A stretch of 21,885 nt of DNA, taken from assembly GCA_023818785.1 (NCBI GenBank), contig JAMWCO010000004.1, positions 1 to 21,885 of the forward strand, in the 5' to 3' direction. Made by a program: the position numbers and the translations under genes. Of this stretch, positions 1 to 7,832 are shown piece after piece (position 1 is the stretch's first letter; every line of letters begins with the position of its first letter). Below the pieces are notes generated by a model. That model ran no database searches, was not told the DNA's origin, and worked only from the letters and a program-made list of their open reading frames with translations. Source of the stretch: Candidatus Omnitrophota bacterium. Lineage in GTDB: Bacteria > Ratteibacteria > UBA8468 > B48-G9 > JAFGKM01.

Positions 1-138
1 AGAACCACAGATAGAGTAATTTCTATCTCAGGTTCTGTTTATATAGATTTTACTCCTTTTTCCAGAAGCTCTGGTAGACCTTTTTCTCTACCAACTTCTG
101 ATTACATAGATAAACTTTTAGGAGGTGCAAAATGTTAA
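1..138 (+). CDS. 3' end of an unrecognised protein (partial)
   Basis: Frame 1 is open from the first base to TAA at 136-138 and gives about 45 residues ending DYIDKLLGGAKC. The alternating polar/hydrophobic pattern at the start (DRVISISGSVYIDF) looks like beta strands. I do not recognise the family. The end overlaps the next gene by 7 bases (ATGTTAA), and the ribosome site of that gene (GGAGG, 121-125) lies inside this frame, which suggests translational coupling. The 5' end is outside the window. The frame could be open by chance, but the exact stop/start overlap favours a real gene end. Confidence 0.5.
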   Translation, partial: RTTDRVISISGSVYIDFTPFSRSSGRPFSLPTSDYIDKLLGGAKC

Positions 139-887
139 GAAAAAAATTTTCAAAGAGCATCTTTTCAAAACCACATGGCTTCACTTTAATAGAGTTGTTA
201 GTTGTAGTAGCAATAATTGCTATTTTAGCAGCAATGTTGCTACCAGCATTAAGTAAAGCAAGAGAAAAAGCAAGGCAAGCAGTTTGTATGAATAACCTCA
301 AGCAGATTGGCCTTGCTCTTTATCAATACTTGCAGGACTATAATGAGTATTTCCCACCAGCATGTTATGCCATTGATTGGGATTTTGGGAAACTTTCATG
401 GGATCAAAATTTATGGAAATATGTAGGAGAAAAAAGAGATTATTACAATGGTATTGAAGTGAAAGTTTTTGTTTGTCCGAGCGATAGAGTAAAAAGAAGT
501 AGTAGTAGTCTTGGAAAAAGGTCCTATTCAATCAATAGGGGAGAGTATGTAGTTTATGGTGGAAGTACTCAAATAGAAGGAATAACCACTGGACCTGTTG
601 CCTACTATATGGCATACAAGAAAAAACTTTCTAAAGTGGGGGAGGTTAGTGGAACTGTAGTAGTTGCAGAGTTTATTGATGTGCTCAATTATGCGGCTGG
701 AAATTATGATAGTTTTTTCAGTTTCAGTGGCTGGGGAGCAAATGATGAGGCAAGACGAGGGGTATATAGGACCTATGGAGGAGAAATTCATAATGGAGGG
801 GCCAACTATCTTTTTGTTGATGGACATTGCGAGTATTTAAGACTGGACCAGGTCTCTAATAAAATTTTTACTACCTGGCAGGATTAA
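132..887 (+). CDS. Prepilin-like protein with H-X9-DG C-terminal domain
   Basis: This is a type II secretion/type IV pilin-like protein of 251 residues. The short basic leader ends in G16, followed by FTLIELLVVVAIIAIL: a prepilin peptidase site G16/F17, Glu at mature position 5 (E21), and a hydrophobic helix continuing to AAMLLPALSKAREKAR. Near the end, HNGGANYLFVDG (H220 to D230-G231) is the H-X9-DG signature of the DUF1559-type pseudopilins that are strongly expanded in Planctomycetes, Lentisphaerae and relatives. It is probably exported and anchored in the membrane or assembled as a pseudopilin. The start is fixed by AGGAGG at 120-125, six bases upstream. It leads a cluster of secreted sugar-binding and glycosidase-like proteins. 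The substrate or role of the individual member is unknown. Confidence 0.9.
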   Translation: MLRKKFSKSIFSKPHGFTLIELLVVVAIIAILAAMLLPALSKAREKARQAVCMNNLKQIGLALYQYLQDYNEYFPPACYAIDWDFGKLSWDQNLWKYVGEKRDYYNGIEVKVFVCPSDRVKRSSSSLGKRSYSINRGEYVVYGGSTQIEGITTGPVAYYMAYKKKLSKVGEVSGTVVVAEFIDVLNYAAGNYDSFFSFSGWGANDEARRGVYRTYGGEIHNGGANYLFVDGHCEYLRLDQVSNKIFTTWQD

Positions 888-921
888 AAAACGCCGGGTT
901 TTAATGAAAGAAAGGAGGATT

Positions 922-1677
922 ATGAATGGGAAAATAGAGATAATGGTGTTTGTTGGATTGTTTTTAGTGTCTTCAATTTTGGTTGCTGGAGGAAGAATTG
1001 TATATCCTGGGGAAGGGAATATAAATTTTGAGGAAGGAACGATTGAGATGTGGATAAAATTAGATTTTGAGCCATGTCAAACATCTGAAGATTATAAAAT
1101 TCTTCTTCCACTTTTTGAGTTTTCTGAACCAGAGATAAAGGGGACTATCTCCATTTCTTATATATGTCCTGCTGGTGGTAGTTCTGCATGTTGGTATGTG
1201 GGTTTTAATTGTGCTGGAGAAAAAATTTTTCGACTTTCTGCAGTGCCACAAAATTGGAAGAAAGACCAGTGGCATCACATAGCATTAACATGGAAAGGAA
1301 ATACTGCCAGGTTCTATCTTGATGGGAAGATAGCCAGTGAAGCAAAATCAAACAAGCCATTAACTGGCAAAGCGAAGGGGGGCCAAATTTTTATAGGTGA
1401 TAGATGGACAACAGAGAAGGTTAAGACAGAAGTGGTTATTGATGAACTGAGAATTTCCTGCATAGAAAGGAAATCTGAAGAACTTGGATTCTTGGGCAAT
1501 CTGAAAGTTGACCCATTTACTCTTTTACTGGAAGATTTTGAACAAATTATTGTAGAAGGACAACTTTGTAAAACCAGTCCATCTATTATTTCCAGCATAT
1601 CCGGCAGTAATGGTGGAGAAGTATCTGGCGGGAAACTTACAACAGGCAAGTTTGGTAATGGGTTGTCTCTCCACTAA
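922..1677 (+). CDS. Secreted LamG / concanavalin A-like domain protein
   Basis: This is a protein of 251 residues when begun at ATG 922, which follows AAAGGAGG at 911-918 with a short 3-base spacing. An upstream ATG at 904 has no ribosome site and would place that site inside the gene. The N-terminus has a hydrophobic export segment (MVFVGLFLVSSILVAGG). One LamG-like jelly-roll follows: GTIEMWIKLDF, then WHHIALTWKGNTARFYLDG, then IFIGDRW and VVIDELRIS. The last 45 residues (LLEDFEQ through GKFGNGLSLH) resemble the opening of a second LamG unit, which then stops. The protein may be naturally short or the remnant of a longer multi-LamG protein. Such modules usually bind glycans. The neighbouring secreted glycosidase-like gene fits that role, but the ligand is not known. 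Confidence 0.75.
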   Translation: MNGKIEIMVFVGLFLVSSILVAGGRIVYPGEGNINFEEGTIEMWIKLDFEPCQTSEDYKILLPLFEFSEPEIKGTISISYICPAGGSSACWYVGFNCAGEKIFRLSAVPQNWKKDQWHHIALTWKGNTARFYLDGKIASEAKSNKPLTGKAKGGQIFIGDRWTTEKVKTEVVIDELRISCIERKSEELGFLGNLKVDPFTLLLEDFEQIIVEGQLCKTSPSIISSISGSNGGEVSGGKLTTGKFGNGLSLH

Positions 1678-1701
1678 AAACTATTAGAAAAGGAGGATAG
1701 A

Positions 1702-4700
1702 ATGAAACGAACTGGGATATTTTTTTTGATATTCTGTTTTTCGTTTTCAGTCTGGTCGGGTGAAGTCAAACAATGGAAAAAATTTCCAGTAATTGCTGTA
1801 CCAATGGTAAACATACCCCCTATGATTGATGGAGTTGTTGACAAAAAAGAATGGTTTTCTGCGGCAAAAATATCTTGTTTACTCGATTATTATACAGGTT
1901 TGAAAACAGAAGATAGAACCTTTATTTATCTTGCTTATGACAGAGAAAATTTCTATGTTGCCTTTCAGTTTGAAAGACCGCAAAATGCCTTATCTCCGAG
2001 AGCTGATATCGTGGAAAAAGATAAAGGATTAGGACAGGATGATGTTTTTGAGATGCTTCTGGATGTTGAGCACAGCCATGCCAGGTGTTTTGATTTTGGA
2101 GGAAATGTTAAAGGAGTTTTCTGGGACGGAATAGGTAAACCCAATGTAGACAAGGCGTGGAATGGGAACTGGCAATATAAGGCAAGAACCACTGATTGGG
2201 GCTGGGAAGGAGAAATTGCAATTTCTTTTAAAGATTTTGGCATAAAAACGCCTGAACTGGGAACAGTTTGGGGTGCAGATTTTGTTAGAAATGAAAGAAC
2301 TCCTGTTGATAGATTGGCTGTCTGGTCTTTCAGAGGTAAAAATTGGCATAAGTTCATAAATTTTGGACACCTGATATTTTCTGGAGAACCGCTGGCTATA
2401 TGCATGGATGAAATAGGCTGGTTTGGCGAGCAAGCAGGTATCAATCTTAGAATTTCAAATTTCTCTGATGAAGAAACAACAATAAAGTATGTTTTTGAAA
2501 TAAGAAAGGCGCAAGATAAATTGTCAGAAAATTTTTATCCAGCGGTGGAGAACGCCTTAACAGAAGATCTGGGCTTTGCTATACTAGGCAATCTTGATCA
2601 GGAAATTGAGAATACCCTGAAACTGTATCCAGTTGTAAAAAGCGAAGATAGGGAAATAACGGTTTCTGCCAATCATTCTTGTTATCTTTCGTTTTCGGTG
2701 CCGAATGAACCAGGAGATTATATACTACTTTATCAGATAAGAACCGGAGAAGAAACTTTAGCGGCTGCGCTTACACCATTTAAGGTAACTCTACCTTTGG
2801 CAATTAGCATGGAATCTTATCCATTTTCAAGCGGTAAGATATTCTATGAGATTGACTTGAAGAGGTTAAAGAACAAAATAAAGGATACTGCGGTTCTTGA
2901 GATGAAATTCCTTCATGGTACAAAAGTTATTGATATAGAGAATTTTGAGGGTATTAAAAATAAGGAAAAGGTGACAGGAGAATTTAATATTCAGGAACTA
3001 GTCGGTACTTACTTAGTGGAAGCAACTCTGAAAGAAGGCAAGAAAGTGCTGGCTGAAAATCAGGAACCAGTGATTATTCCAGAAAGACCTATCTGGCTGA
3101 AAAATGAAATCGGAAAGAAAGTTGCAGTTCCAAGACCCTGGGTACCTGTAAAAGCAAAAAATGATAGTTGCGAGGTCTGGGGCAGGAAGTTTTCATGGAA
3201 AACAGGTTCCTTTTTGCCAGAAATAGAGATACTTGGAAAGAACATTTTAGCCGGGCCAATGGAACTTATAATAAAGGATGAAAAAGGAGAAAAAATAAAT
3301 TGGAAGAAAAGCGTTTTCAACCTTATTTCTGATTCAGTAAGTAAAGGGGATAAAGCAGAGTACGAATTCAAAATTATTTCAGATAATATTACTTTGCAGG
3401 GAGAAGAACGAATTGAATTTGATGGTATGGTCTGGATTGAAATGAAAATTATTCCTCAAAAAAAACAGAAAATAAGCATGGTTTCCCTTGAAATTCCAGT
3501 AAGAAAAGAGTTTGCCAAATTATATACCTGTGGTGAAGTGCTGGTAGGCGATAGAATAGCAGAAAAACTGACAGGTCTAATCCCTCCGGAAGGAATAAAT
3601 CACAGATTTGCTTACGCATCATGGATTGGTAATTCGGAAGCTGGCATACAGTGGTTTGCGGAAAGCGATAAAAACTGGGTTCTGGAAAATCAGGAAAACG
3701 CGATACAGGTGATACCAGAAAATGAAAAGACACTTTTAAGAATAAATTTTATTCAGACAAACTTACAAATTTCAGAATCTCTGGATTTTTCATTTGGTTT
3801 TATTCCTACACCCACAAGGCCAAAACCAGAAAATTGGCATAATATTCATTTTTACCAGTTTGCCGGGATTTTCCCAAGGGTCACAGAAGAGATAAGACAA
3901 AAAAACCCAAAAAATGCATGGAAATGGGAGAGATTATGGAAATGGATTGATGAAGGTGGGTTAGAAAAAGATGGTGTAAGCGTAGTGATATTTTTCAACT
4001 GGTCTGAAATTTTTGGTTATCCAGGGACTTTTAGCGAAGAAAGAAAGAAACTTTTGAAAATGTGGATAGATCTGTGTCATAAGAAAAATATAAAAGTTCT
4101 TCTGTACACAGGTTGGGGAGTTAGTGTTGAAGGACCTGAATGGAAAGAATATGGAAAAGAAATGGTAAGAATACCCCTGAGGAATACTGGTTATAGTACC
4201 TACCGGCAGTGCCCTGCTTCTTTATTTACTGACTGGTTTGTTTATAAGTGCTGGGAATTGATTAAAGATTTTGATATAGATGGTGTTTTTCTTGATTCTA
4301 CTGCTTCGCTTGTTGAATGTAATGGCCCTCATGGTTGTGGCTGGCAGGATAAGGAAGGGAAATTGCATTCTTCTTTTCCTATACTAAAAACACGGGAGTT
4401 GTTCAAGAGATTGTACACCCTGTTTCATGAAGAAGGAAAGAAAGACGGGGTTATTTATAGTCACCAGTCACCACCTGCTATTATGCCAATAGAAAGTTTT
4501 GAAGATGTTAGGTGTGGTGGAGAATTAGCTCAATTCTACCAGGGCGAGTTTGACGCGAAATATCTTGCCTATTTTATGGCGAAATTGGGTGGAGAACAAT
4601 ACGGCCTTTTTTCTGAGATGACGAATAAAAACTGGATGGACCCACCCATAAAGGTGAATGAAGTATTATCAATCGCCATTCCACTAAATATTTCGGTGAA

Positions 4701-5085
4701 GTCAATAAATGCTTTTGCAGTGCAGGATTATTCCCTTTTAGGTGAGCCTATGCCGAAGATTCATAATGCTTTGCGCTGGATTGAAGCAGCCAGTGCTCTG
4801 TATTTGCCCTGGTGGAAGAATGACAGAGTGGTTATGTGTAATCCTGAAGAGAAAATCATAAGTGCCCTCTGGGTTAAGAAGGGAGAGAAAGCTCTGCTTT
4901 GCCTTTCAAATCTATCAAAAGAGAGTAGAAATTTAGAAGTGGAAATTAATCTAAGTCAACTTGGTTTGAAAAGTGTTAATATCGTGGATGCAATCAATGA
5001 GGGAAAGATAGAGCAAAAAGAAGGAAAATTTACAATTGAAATAGAAGGTCGCAGATACCGCCTTTTAAAAATTTCAGGAGAATAA
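1702..5085 (+). CDS. Secreted CBM9-like / glycoside hydrolase-like protein (DUF6067 type)
   Basis: This is a large exported protein of 1127 residues with a clear signal peptide (KRTGIFFLIFCFSFSVWSG). Residues about 30-235 form a CBM9/DOMON-like carbohydrate-binding domain: PMIDGVVDKKEW, then TFIYLAYDRENFYVAF, then DDVFEMLLD and a WEGEIAI strand. A beta-rich middle region leads into a TIM-barrel region at about 700-1030, with strands such as VSVVIFFNW, IKVLLYTGWG, DIDGVFLDST (around 857-866) and GVIYSHQSPP (around 920). The last 80 residues look like an all-beta cap. The layout matches the DUF6067 glycosidase-like proteins common in Lentisphaerae and Planctomycetes. D865 in the DIDGVFLDST strand is a plausible active-site acid. 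The ribosome site AAAAGGAGG fixes the start. The substrate is unknown. Confidence 0.75.
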   Translation: MKRTGIFFLIFCFSFSVWSGEVKQWKKFPVIAVPMVNIPPMIDGVVDKKEWFSAAKISCLLDYYTGLKTEDRTFIYLAYDRENFYVAFQFERPQNALSPRADIVEKDKGLGQDDVFEMLLDVEHSHARCFDFGGNVKGVFWDGIGKPNVDKAWNGNWQYKARTTDWGWEGEIAISFKDFGIKTPELGTVWGADFVRNERTPVDRLAVWSFRGKNWHKFINFGHLIFSGEPLAICMDEIGWFGEQAGINLRISNFSDEETTIKYVFEIRKAQDKLSENFYPAVENALTEDLGFAILGNLDQEIENTLKLYPVVKSEDREITVSANHSCYLSFSVPNEPGDYILLYQIRTGEETLAAALTPFKVTLPLAISMESYPFSSGKIFYEIDLKRLKNKIKDTAVLEMKFLHGTKVIDIENFEGIKNKEKVTGEFNIQELVGTYLVEATLKEGKKVLAENQEPVIIPERPIWLKNEIGKKVAVPRPWVPVKAKNDSCEVWGRKFSWKTGSFLPEIEILGKNILAGPMELIIKDEKGEKINWKKSVFNLISDSVSKGDKAEYEFKIISDNITLQGEERIEFDGMVWIEMKIIPQKKQKISMVSLEIPVRKEFAKLYTCGEVLVGDRIAEKLTGLIPPEGINHRFAYASWIGNSEAGIQWFAESDKNWVLENQENAIQVIPENEKTLLRINFIQTNLQISESLDFSFGFIPTPTRPKPENWHNIHFYQFAGIFPRVTEEIRQKNPKNAWKWERLWKWIDEGGLEKDGVSVVIFFNWSEIFGYPGTFSEERKKLLKMWIDLCHKKNIKVLLYTGWGVSVEGPEWKEYGKEMVRIPLRNTGYSTYRQCPASLFTDWFVYKCWELIKDFDIDGVFLDSTASLVECNGPHGCGWQDKEGKLHSSFPILKTRELFKRLYTLFHEEGKKDGVIYSHQSPPAIMPIESFEDVRCGGELAQFYQGEFDAKYLAYFMAKLGGEQYGLFSEMTNKNWMDPPIKVNEVLSIAIPLNISVKSINAFAVQDYSLLGEPMPKIHNALRWIEAASALYLPWWKNDRVVMCNPEEKIISALWVKKGEKALLCLSNLSKESRNLEVEINLSQLGLKSVNIVDAINEGKIEQKEGKFTIEIEGRRYRLLKISGE

Positions 5086-5090
5086 CCTGA

Positions 5091-6329
5091 ATGGAAAAAC
5101 TGAAATATAGATTTTTATGGACATGGGACCATTCAACAAACTGGTCAGATAAAAATATATCTATTCAGGAAAAAGGCTCTCGTAATCCCTATCATAAAAA
5201 TCCTGATATATTTCTTGAGGATTATTATTTACTTATAGATTTTATGAAAAGTATGGATTTGAATGGCTTAATCATATGGGGATTTTTGAGAGATTCTCAT
5301 GGAGGGATAAGTTATGCAAGAAAAATTATTGAATATGCACATAAAAAGAATATAAAAATTATTCCTGGGATTGGACTTGGTGCTTACGGCGGTATATATT
5401 ATGATGGAGAAAATAAATATAATTTACGATATCATATTTTAAAAAATCCAGGACTATCTGGAATAGATAAAAATGGAAATAAAAGAAATGATATATTATG
5501 TCCATCTAAAAAAGAAAATATAGAATGGTATTTAGAAGGGATAAATTGGCTTTTTGATAATTTTCAGGTAGATGGAGTAAATTTAGAAACTGGCGATTAT
5601 GGTATTTGCTGGTGTAATGAATGTAAAAAAAGAAGAGGAGAAAATGAAACTTTTTCTACAGAAGATATTAAAGTTTATTTACCCATTATTGAAAAAATAA
5701 ATAAAAAATCAAAAGGTTCTCTTATTACTGTGGGTTTATACATACCTCCTTTTGATAAAGCGATAGAAGAATTTTTAACTTTACCAGAATATATCATCCC
5801 TCAATGGCGTCTAACTGAAATCATTGAAAAACCGCCAATTAATTACATAAAACAGACCAAAAAATTTAAAAAAATATTTTTCTCCCTTCCTCAAAAAGAA
5901 CAAATCGGTTTTTTCCATCAAGGGAGCCAATGGTTTCTCAATACACGGCATGAATGTGTGGTTAAGTCTATATATAATGGGGTAAAACTTGCAAGGGAAT
6001 TGAATTTAAGTGGGCTTATTACCCATGGAGAAGTTTCTTCTAAAAATCCAGAATGGTTTTTAAATTATCTTGCTTTCTCTTATTTTACAAAATTTGATGC
6101 ACAGTTAGAAGAATTCAGCGGTATATTAAATAAATATACTGGTGGTTATGGTAAAACTTTCCTTTCTCTTTTATTTTCTGGAACCAATAGGAAGAAATTG
6201 TCTACTTCCATAGATCAAGCAAAGAAATATTTATCTAAATTTCCTCAAGGAGAAAAAGAATATATTTTGTGGTATTACCTTCTACAGGAACTATATAGAA
6301 GAATTTATTTATTAGACCAATGGAGATAA
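5091..6329 (+). CDS. TIM-barrel glycosidase-like protein, cytoplasmic
   Basis: This protein of 412 residues has no signal peptide. It reads like a (beta/alpha)8 barrel: LNGLIIWGFLRDSHGG (58-72), then NIKIIPGIGLGAYGG (87-101), then VDGVNLETGDYGICWCNECKK (160-180), then LITVGLYIPPF, LSGLITHGEVS and a helical tail. E166 and D169 in the fourth strand are candidate catalytic residues. C173, C175 and C178 form a CxCxxC that could bind metal. It resembles the GH20/DUF4838-like barrels of polysaccharide-degrading bacteria, but I cannot name a family. AGGAG at 5076-5080 lies in the end of the preceding gene and the start follows its stop by 5 bases, so the two are cotranscribed. The 3' end may be frameshifted (see 6318-6420). 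Base composition is more AT-rich than the preceding gene. Confidence 0.7.
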   Translation: MEKLKYRFLWTWDHSTNWSDKNISIQEKGSRNPYHKNPDIFLEDYYLLIDFMKSMDLNGLIIWGFLRDSHGGISYARKIIEYAHKKNIKIIPGIGLGAYGGIYYDGENKYNLRYHILKNPGLSGIDKNGNKRNDILCPSKKENIEWYLEGINWLFDNFQVDGVNLETGDYGICWCNECKKRRGENETFSTEDIKVYLPIIEKINKKSKGSLITVGLYIPPFDKAIEEFLTLPEYIIPQWRLTEIIEKPPINYIKQTKKFKKIFFSLPQKEQIGFFHQGSQWFLNTRHECVVKSIYNGVKLARELNLSGLITHGEVSSKNPEWFLNYLAFSYFTKFDAQLEEFSGILNKYTGGYGKTFLSLLFSGTNRKKLSTSIDQAKKYLSKFPQGEKEYILWYYLLQELYRRIYLLDQWR

Positions 6330-6420
6330 ATATGATTCAAAAGTTAAAATGATGCCTTCAAATTATTTTAAAACAGAAATTAAAGGAAAATGTAAGAGAA
6401 TATGGAAAAAAAAGGGGTAA
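6318..6420 (+). pseudogene. Possible frameshifted C-terminal tail of the TIM-barrel gene
   Basis: Just before the stop of the upstream gene, another frame opens and reads protein-like sequence (NGDKYDSKVKMMPSNYFKTE, then IKGKCKRIWKKKG) to TAA at 6418-6420. That stop lies 3 bases before the ATG of the next (broken) gene, the tight spacing typical of this cluster. The simplest reading is that the barrel protein originally ended here, about 30 residues longer, and a single-base change near 6318-6328 ended it early. A sequencing or assembly error would look the same. The tail could also be chance coding-like sequence. Confidence 0.4.
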
Positions 6421-6423
6421 AAA

Positions 6424-7241
6424 ATGGCAAAACTTGCAATAAATGGTGGTAAACCTATAAGAAAAAAGCCATTTCCTAATTGGTCTGAGTTTGGTAAGGA
6501 AGAAGAAAAAATGATTTTAGAAGTTCTAAGAAGCGGCAAGTAGTGGATGTATGGCTATAATCCAGAAAGATTATCCAGGGTTGGGATATTTGAAAGATAG
6601 TTTGCCAGATTTCTTAGGGTGAAAAAAATGTATCGCAGTCAACAGCGGCTCATCAGCGCTTGAAATATGCGTCCATGCCATTGGTATTGGTACCGGAGAC
6701 GAAGTAATTACAAATCCTTATTCATTTTTTGCTACAATCAGTTGTATTTTGAATCATTATGCTTTTCCTGTTTTTGTTGGCATTGATCCAGAAACATATC
6801 AGATAGATGCCAGTAAAATGAGGGCGTGATTACTGAAAGGACAAAAACGATTATTCCTGTTCATTTTGCAGGCAATATGTCTGATATGAATAACATCATA
6901 AAAATTGCGAAAAAATACAACCTGAATATAATTGAGGATGCGGCTCAAGTGCATGGAATTATTGCAACAAATAATCAATAGTGAAAAATCATGATTATCT
7001 TGCTAATCTTCTGTATGACTTGTCTGGGATAAAGATGATGAAATTTAATCTTGAACAAAAGAAATTTTCTCATCATCTTGTAGTTTTTAGATACTTTCCT
7101 GAACAATGACAAAACATCCCGCTTGAGAAATTTCTGAAAGCATTAAATGCTGAAGGTCTTCCAGCAGGTTCTGGTTATCCGGTTCCTTTATCTCACCAGT
7201 CTGTTTTAAAAAATCTGGATTTTCCCAGGGCTTCGCCTTTT
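6424..7241 (+). pseudogene. Broken DegT/DnrJ/EryC1-family aminotransferase
   Basis: This is the remains of a PLP-dependent sugar aminotransferase-like gene in several frames. It opens MAKLAINGGKPIRKKPFPNW, typical of the family, and then meets an in-frame TAG at 6541. It resumes with GYNPERLSRVG, shifts frame, and continues as CIAVNSGSSALEICVHAIGI and DEVITNPYSFFATISCIL. A TGA at 6827-6829 follows. IIPVHFAGNMSDM and IIEDAAQVHG (the PLP-contacting Asp region) come after it, then a stop. Reading then jumps to DYLANLLYDLSGIK, HHLVVFRYFPEQ and the C-terminal EKFLKALNAEGLPAGSGYPV. The stretch between VHG and DYLANLL, which carries the PLP lysine in intact members, is missing (roughly 100 residues). 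With several stops, at least one frameshift and this deletion, it cannot be functional. Confidence 0.85.
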
Positions 7242-7432
7242 ATGAAGGGAAGAAAAAGTCTAGTTGATTACGAAAGCTACTCTGAAATTTGTCAGCAAGA
7301 TTTTGCAAGAAACTGTTTCATGCTGTTTTGATGGAAAGCAGTCATGCTGTTTTTCCCTTTTTGCGACAGAACAATCTTCCCAGCAACACATCAAATATTA
7401 TCTCCAGGTCACTAACCGATTGGTCATCAAAA

Positions 7433-7793
7433 CTATTTAAAAATCTGTTTATGGTTGATTGGTCCGGAATATTCTTTATTCTTATTGGACAAAAAAATTA
7501 CTTCATTAAAAATTTCTACTGAAACCACCTGCTTCGTCTTGATATCCACTGACACATGAACCTTGATGTAATCATTCCTCCTTTTCCCTCTGTTTGTCAC
7601 TTTTATTCCTGTACTATCTACTGCAATTACTACTTCCTCCCTACCTCTGAACCTTCTGTCAAGGTTTGGGTTTATTTCTATCTTCAGAGTAGCCTTAAAG
7701 AAAGTGTGGTGTAGTTGAGACAGGCATGGTAATCAACTTACTTATTCCCATTTTCTTCAGATTTATTTTTACACATATTTTTATTTCTTCCAA
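7433..7793 (-). mobile_element. Decayed DDE transposase fragment (IS5-like)
   Basis: On the - strand an open stretch from about 7693 down to TAG at 7433-7435 reads ATLKIEINPNLDRRFRGREE, then VVIAVDSTGIKVTNRGKRR, then DYIKVHVSVDIKTKQVVSVE. The VDSTGIK strand carrying the first catalytic Asp, followed by K(I/V)HV.VD, is characteristic of IS5-type DDE transposases. Just upstream (7694-7793), KMGISKLITMPVSTTPHFL reads in a different frame, so a one-base shift separates the two parts. The second Asp and the Glu regions are gone. Bases 7242-7432 between this fragment and the aminotransferase remains show only short broken frames and are probably more transposase debris. No terminal inverted repeats could be identified. 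Confidence 0.7.
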
Positions 7794-7795
7794 AT

Positions 7796-7823
7796 TTGGT
7801 TAATTTTTGGTTTTTGTTATAAG
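7796..7823 (+). promoter_or_regulatory. Candidate promoter of the helicase gene
   Basis: TTGGTT (7796-7801) and TATAAG (7818-7823) are separated by 16 bases. The ATG at 7833 lies only 9 bases beyond the -10 box and has no Shine-Dalgarno sequence, so transcription would begin at or within a few bases of the start codon. This is inferred from sequence only, and in AT-rich DNA such boxes also arise by chance. Confidence 0.4.
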
Positions 7824-7832
7824 ATATAAATT

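Noticed and set aside
1..37. AGAACC...GGTTCT with inner GATAGA...TCTATC inverted repeat
   Set aside because: It looks like a stem-loop but lies in a frame that reads as the end of a coding sequence and has no T-run or gene start beside it.
889..903. AAAAC-GCCGG-GTTTT mini hairpin after the prepilin-like gene
   Set aside because: Only five pairs, and the genes on both sides seem to be one operon with its ribosome site immediately following, so a terminator is unlikely.
904..921. Upstream ATG for the LamG protein
   Set aside because: No ribosome site precedes it and AAAGGAGG lies inside the extension, directing the start to 922.
7289..7522. 77-codon + strand frame in the decay zone
   Set aside because: It runs antisense to transposase debris, has no ribosome site, and the translation is not protein-like.
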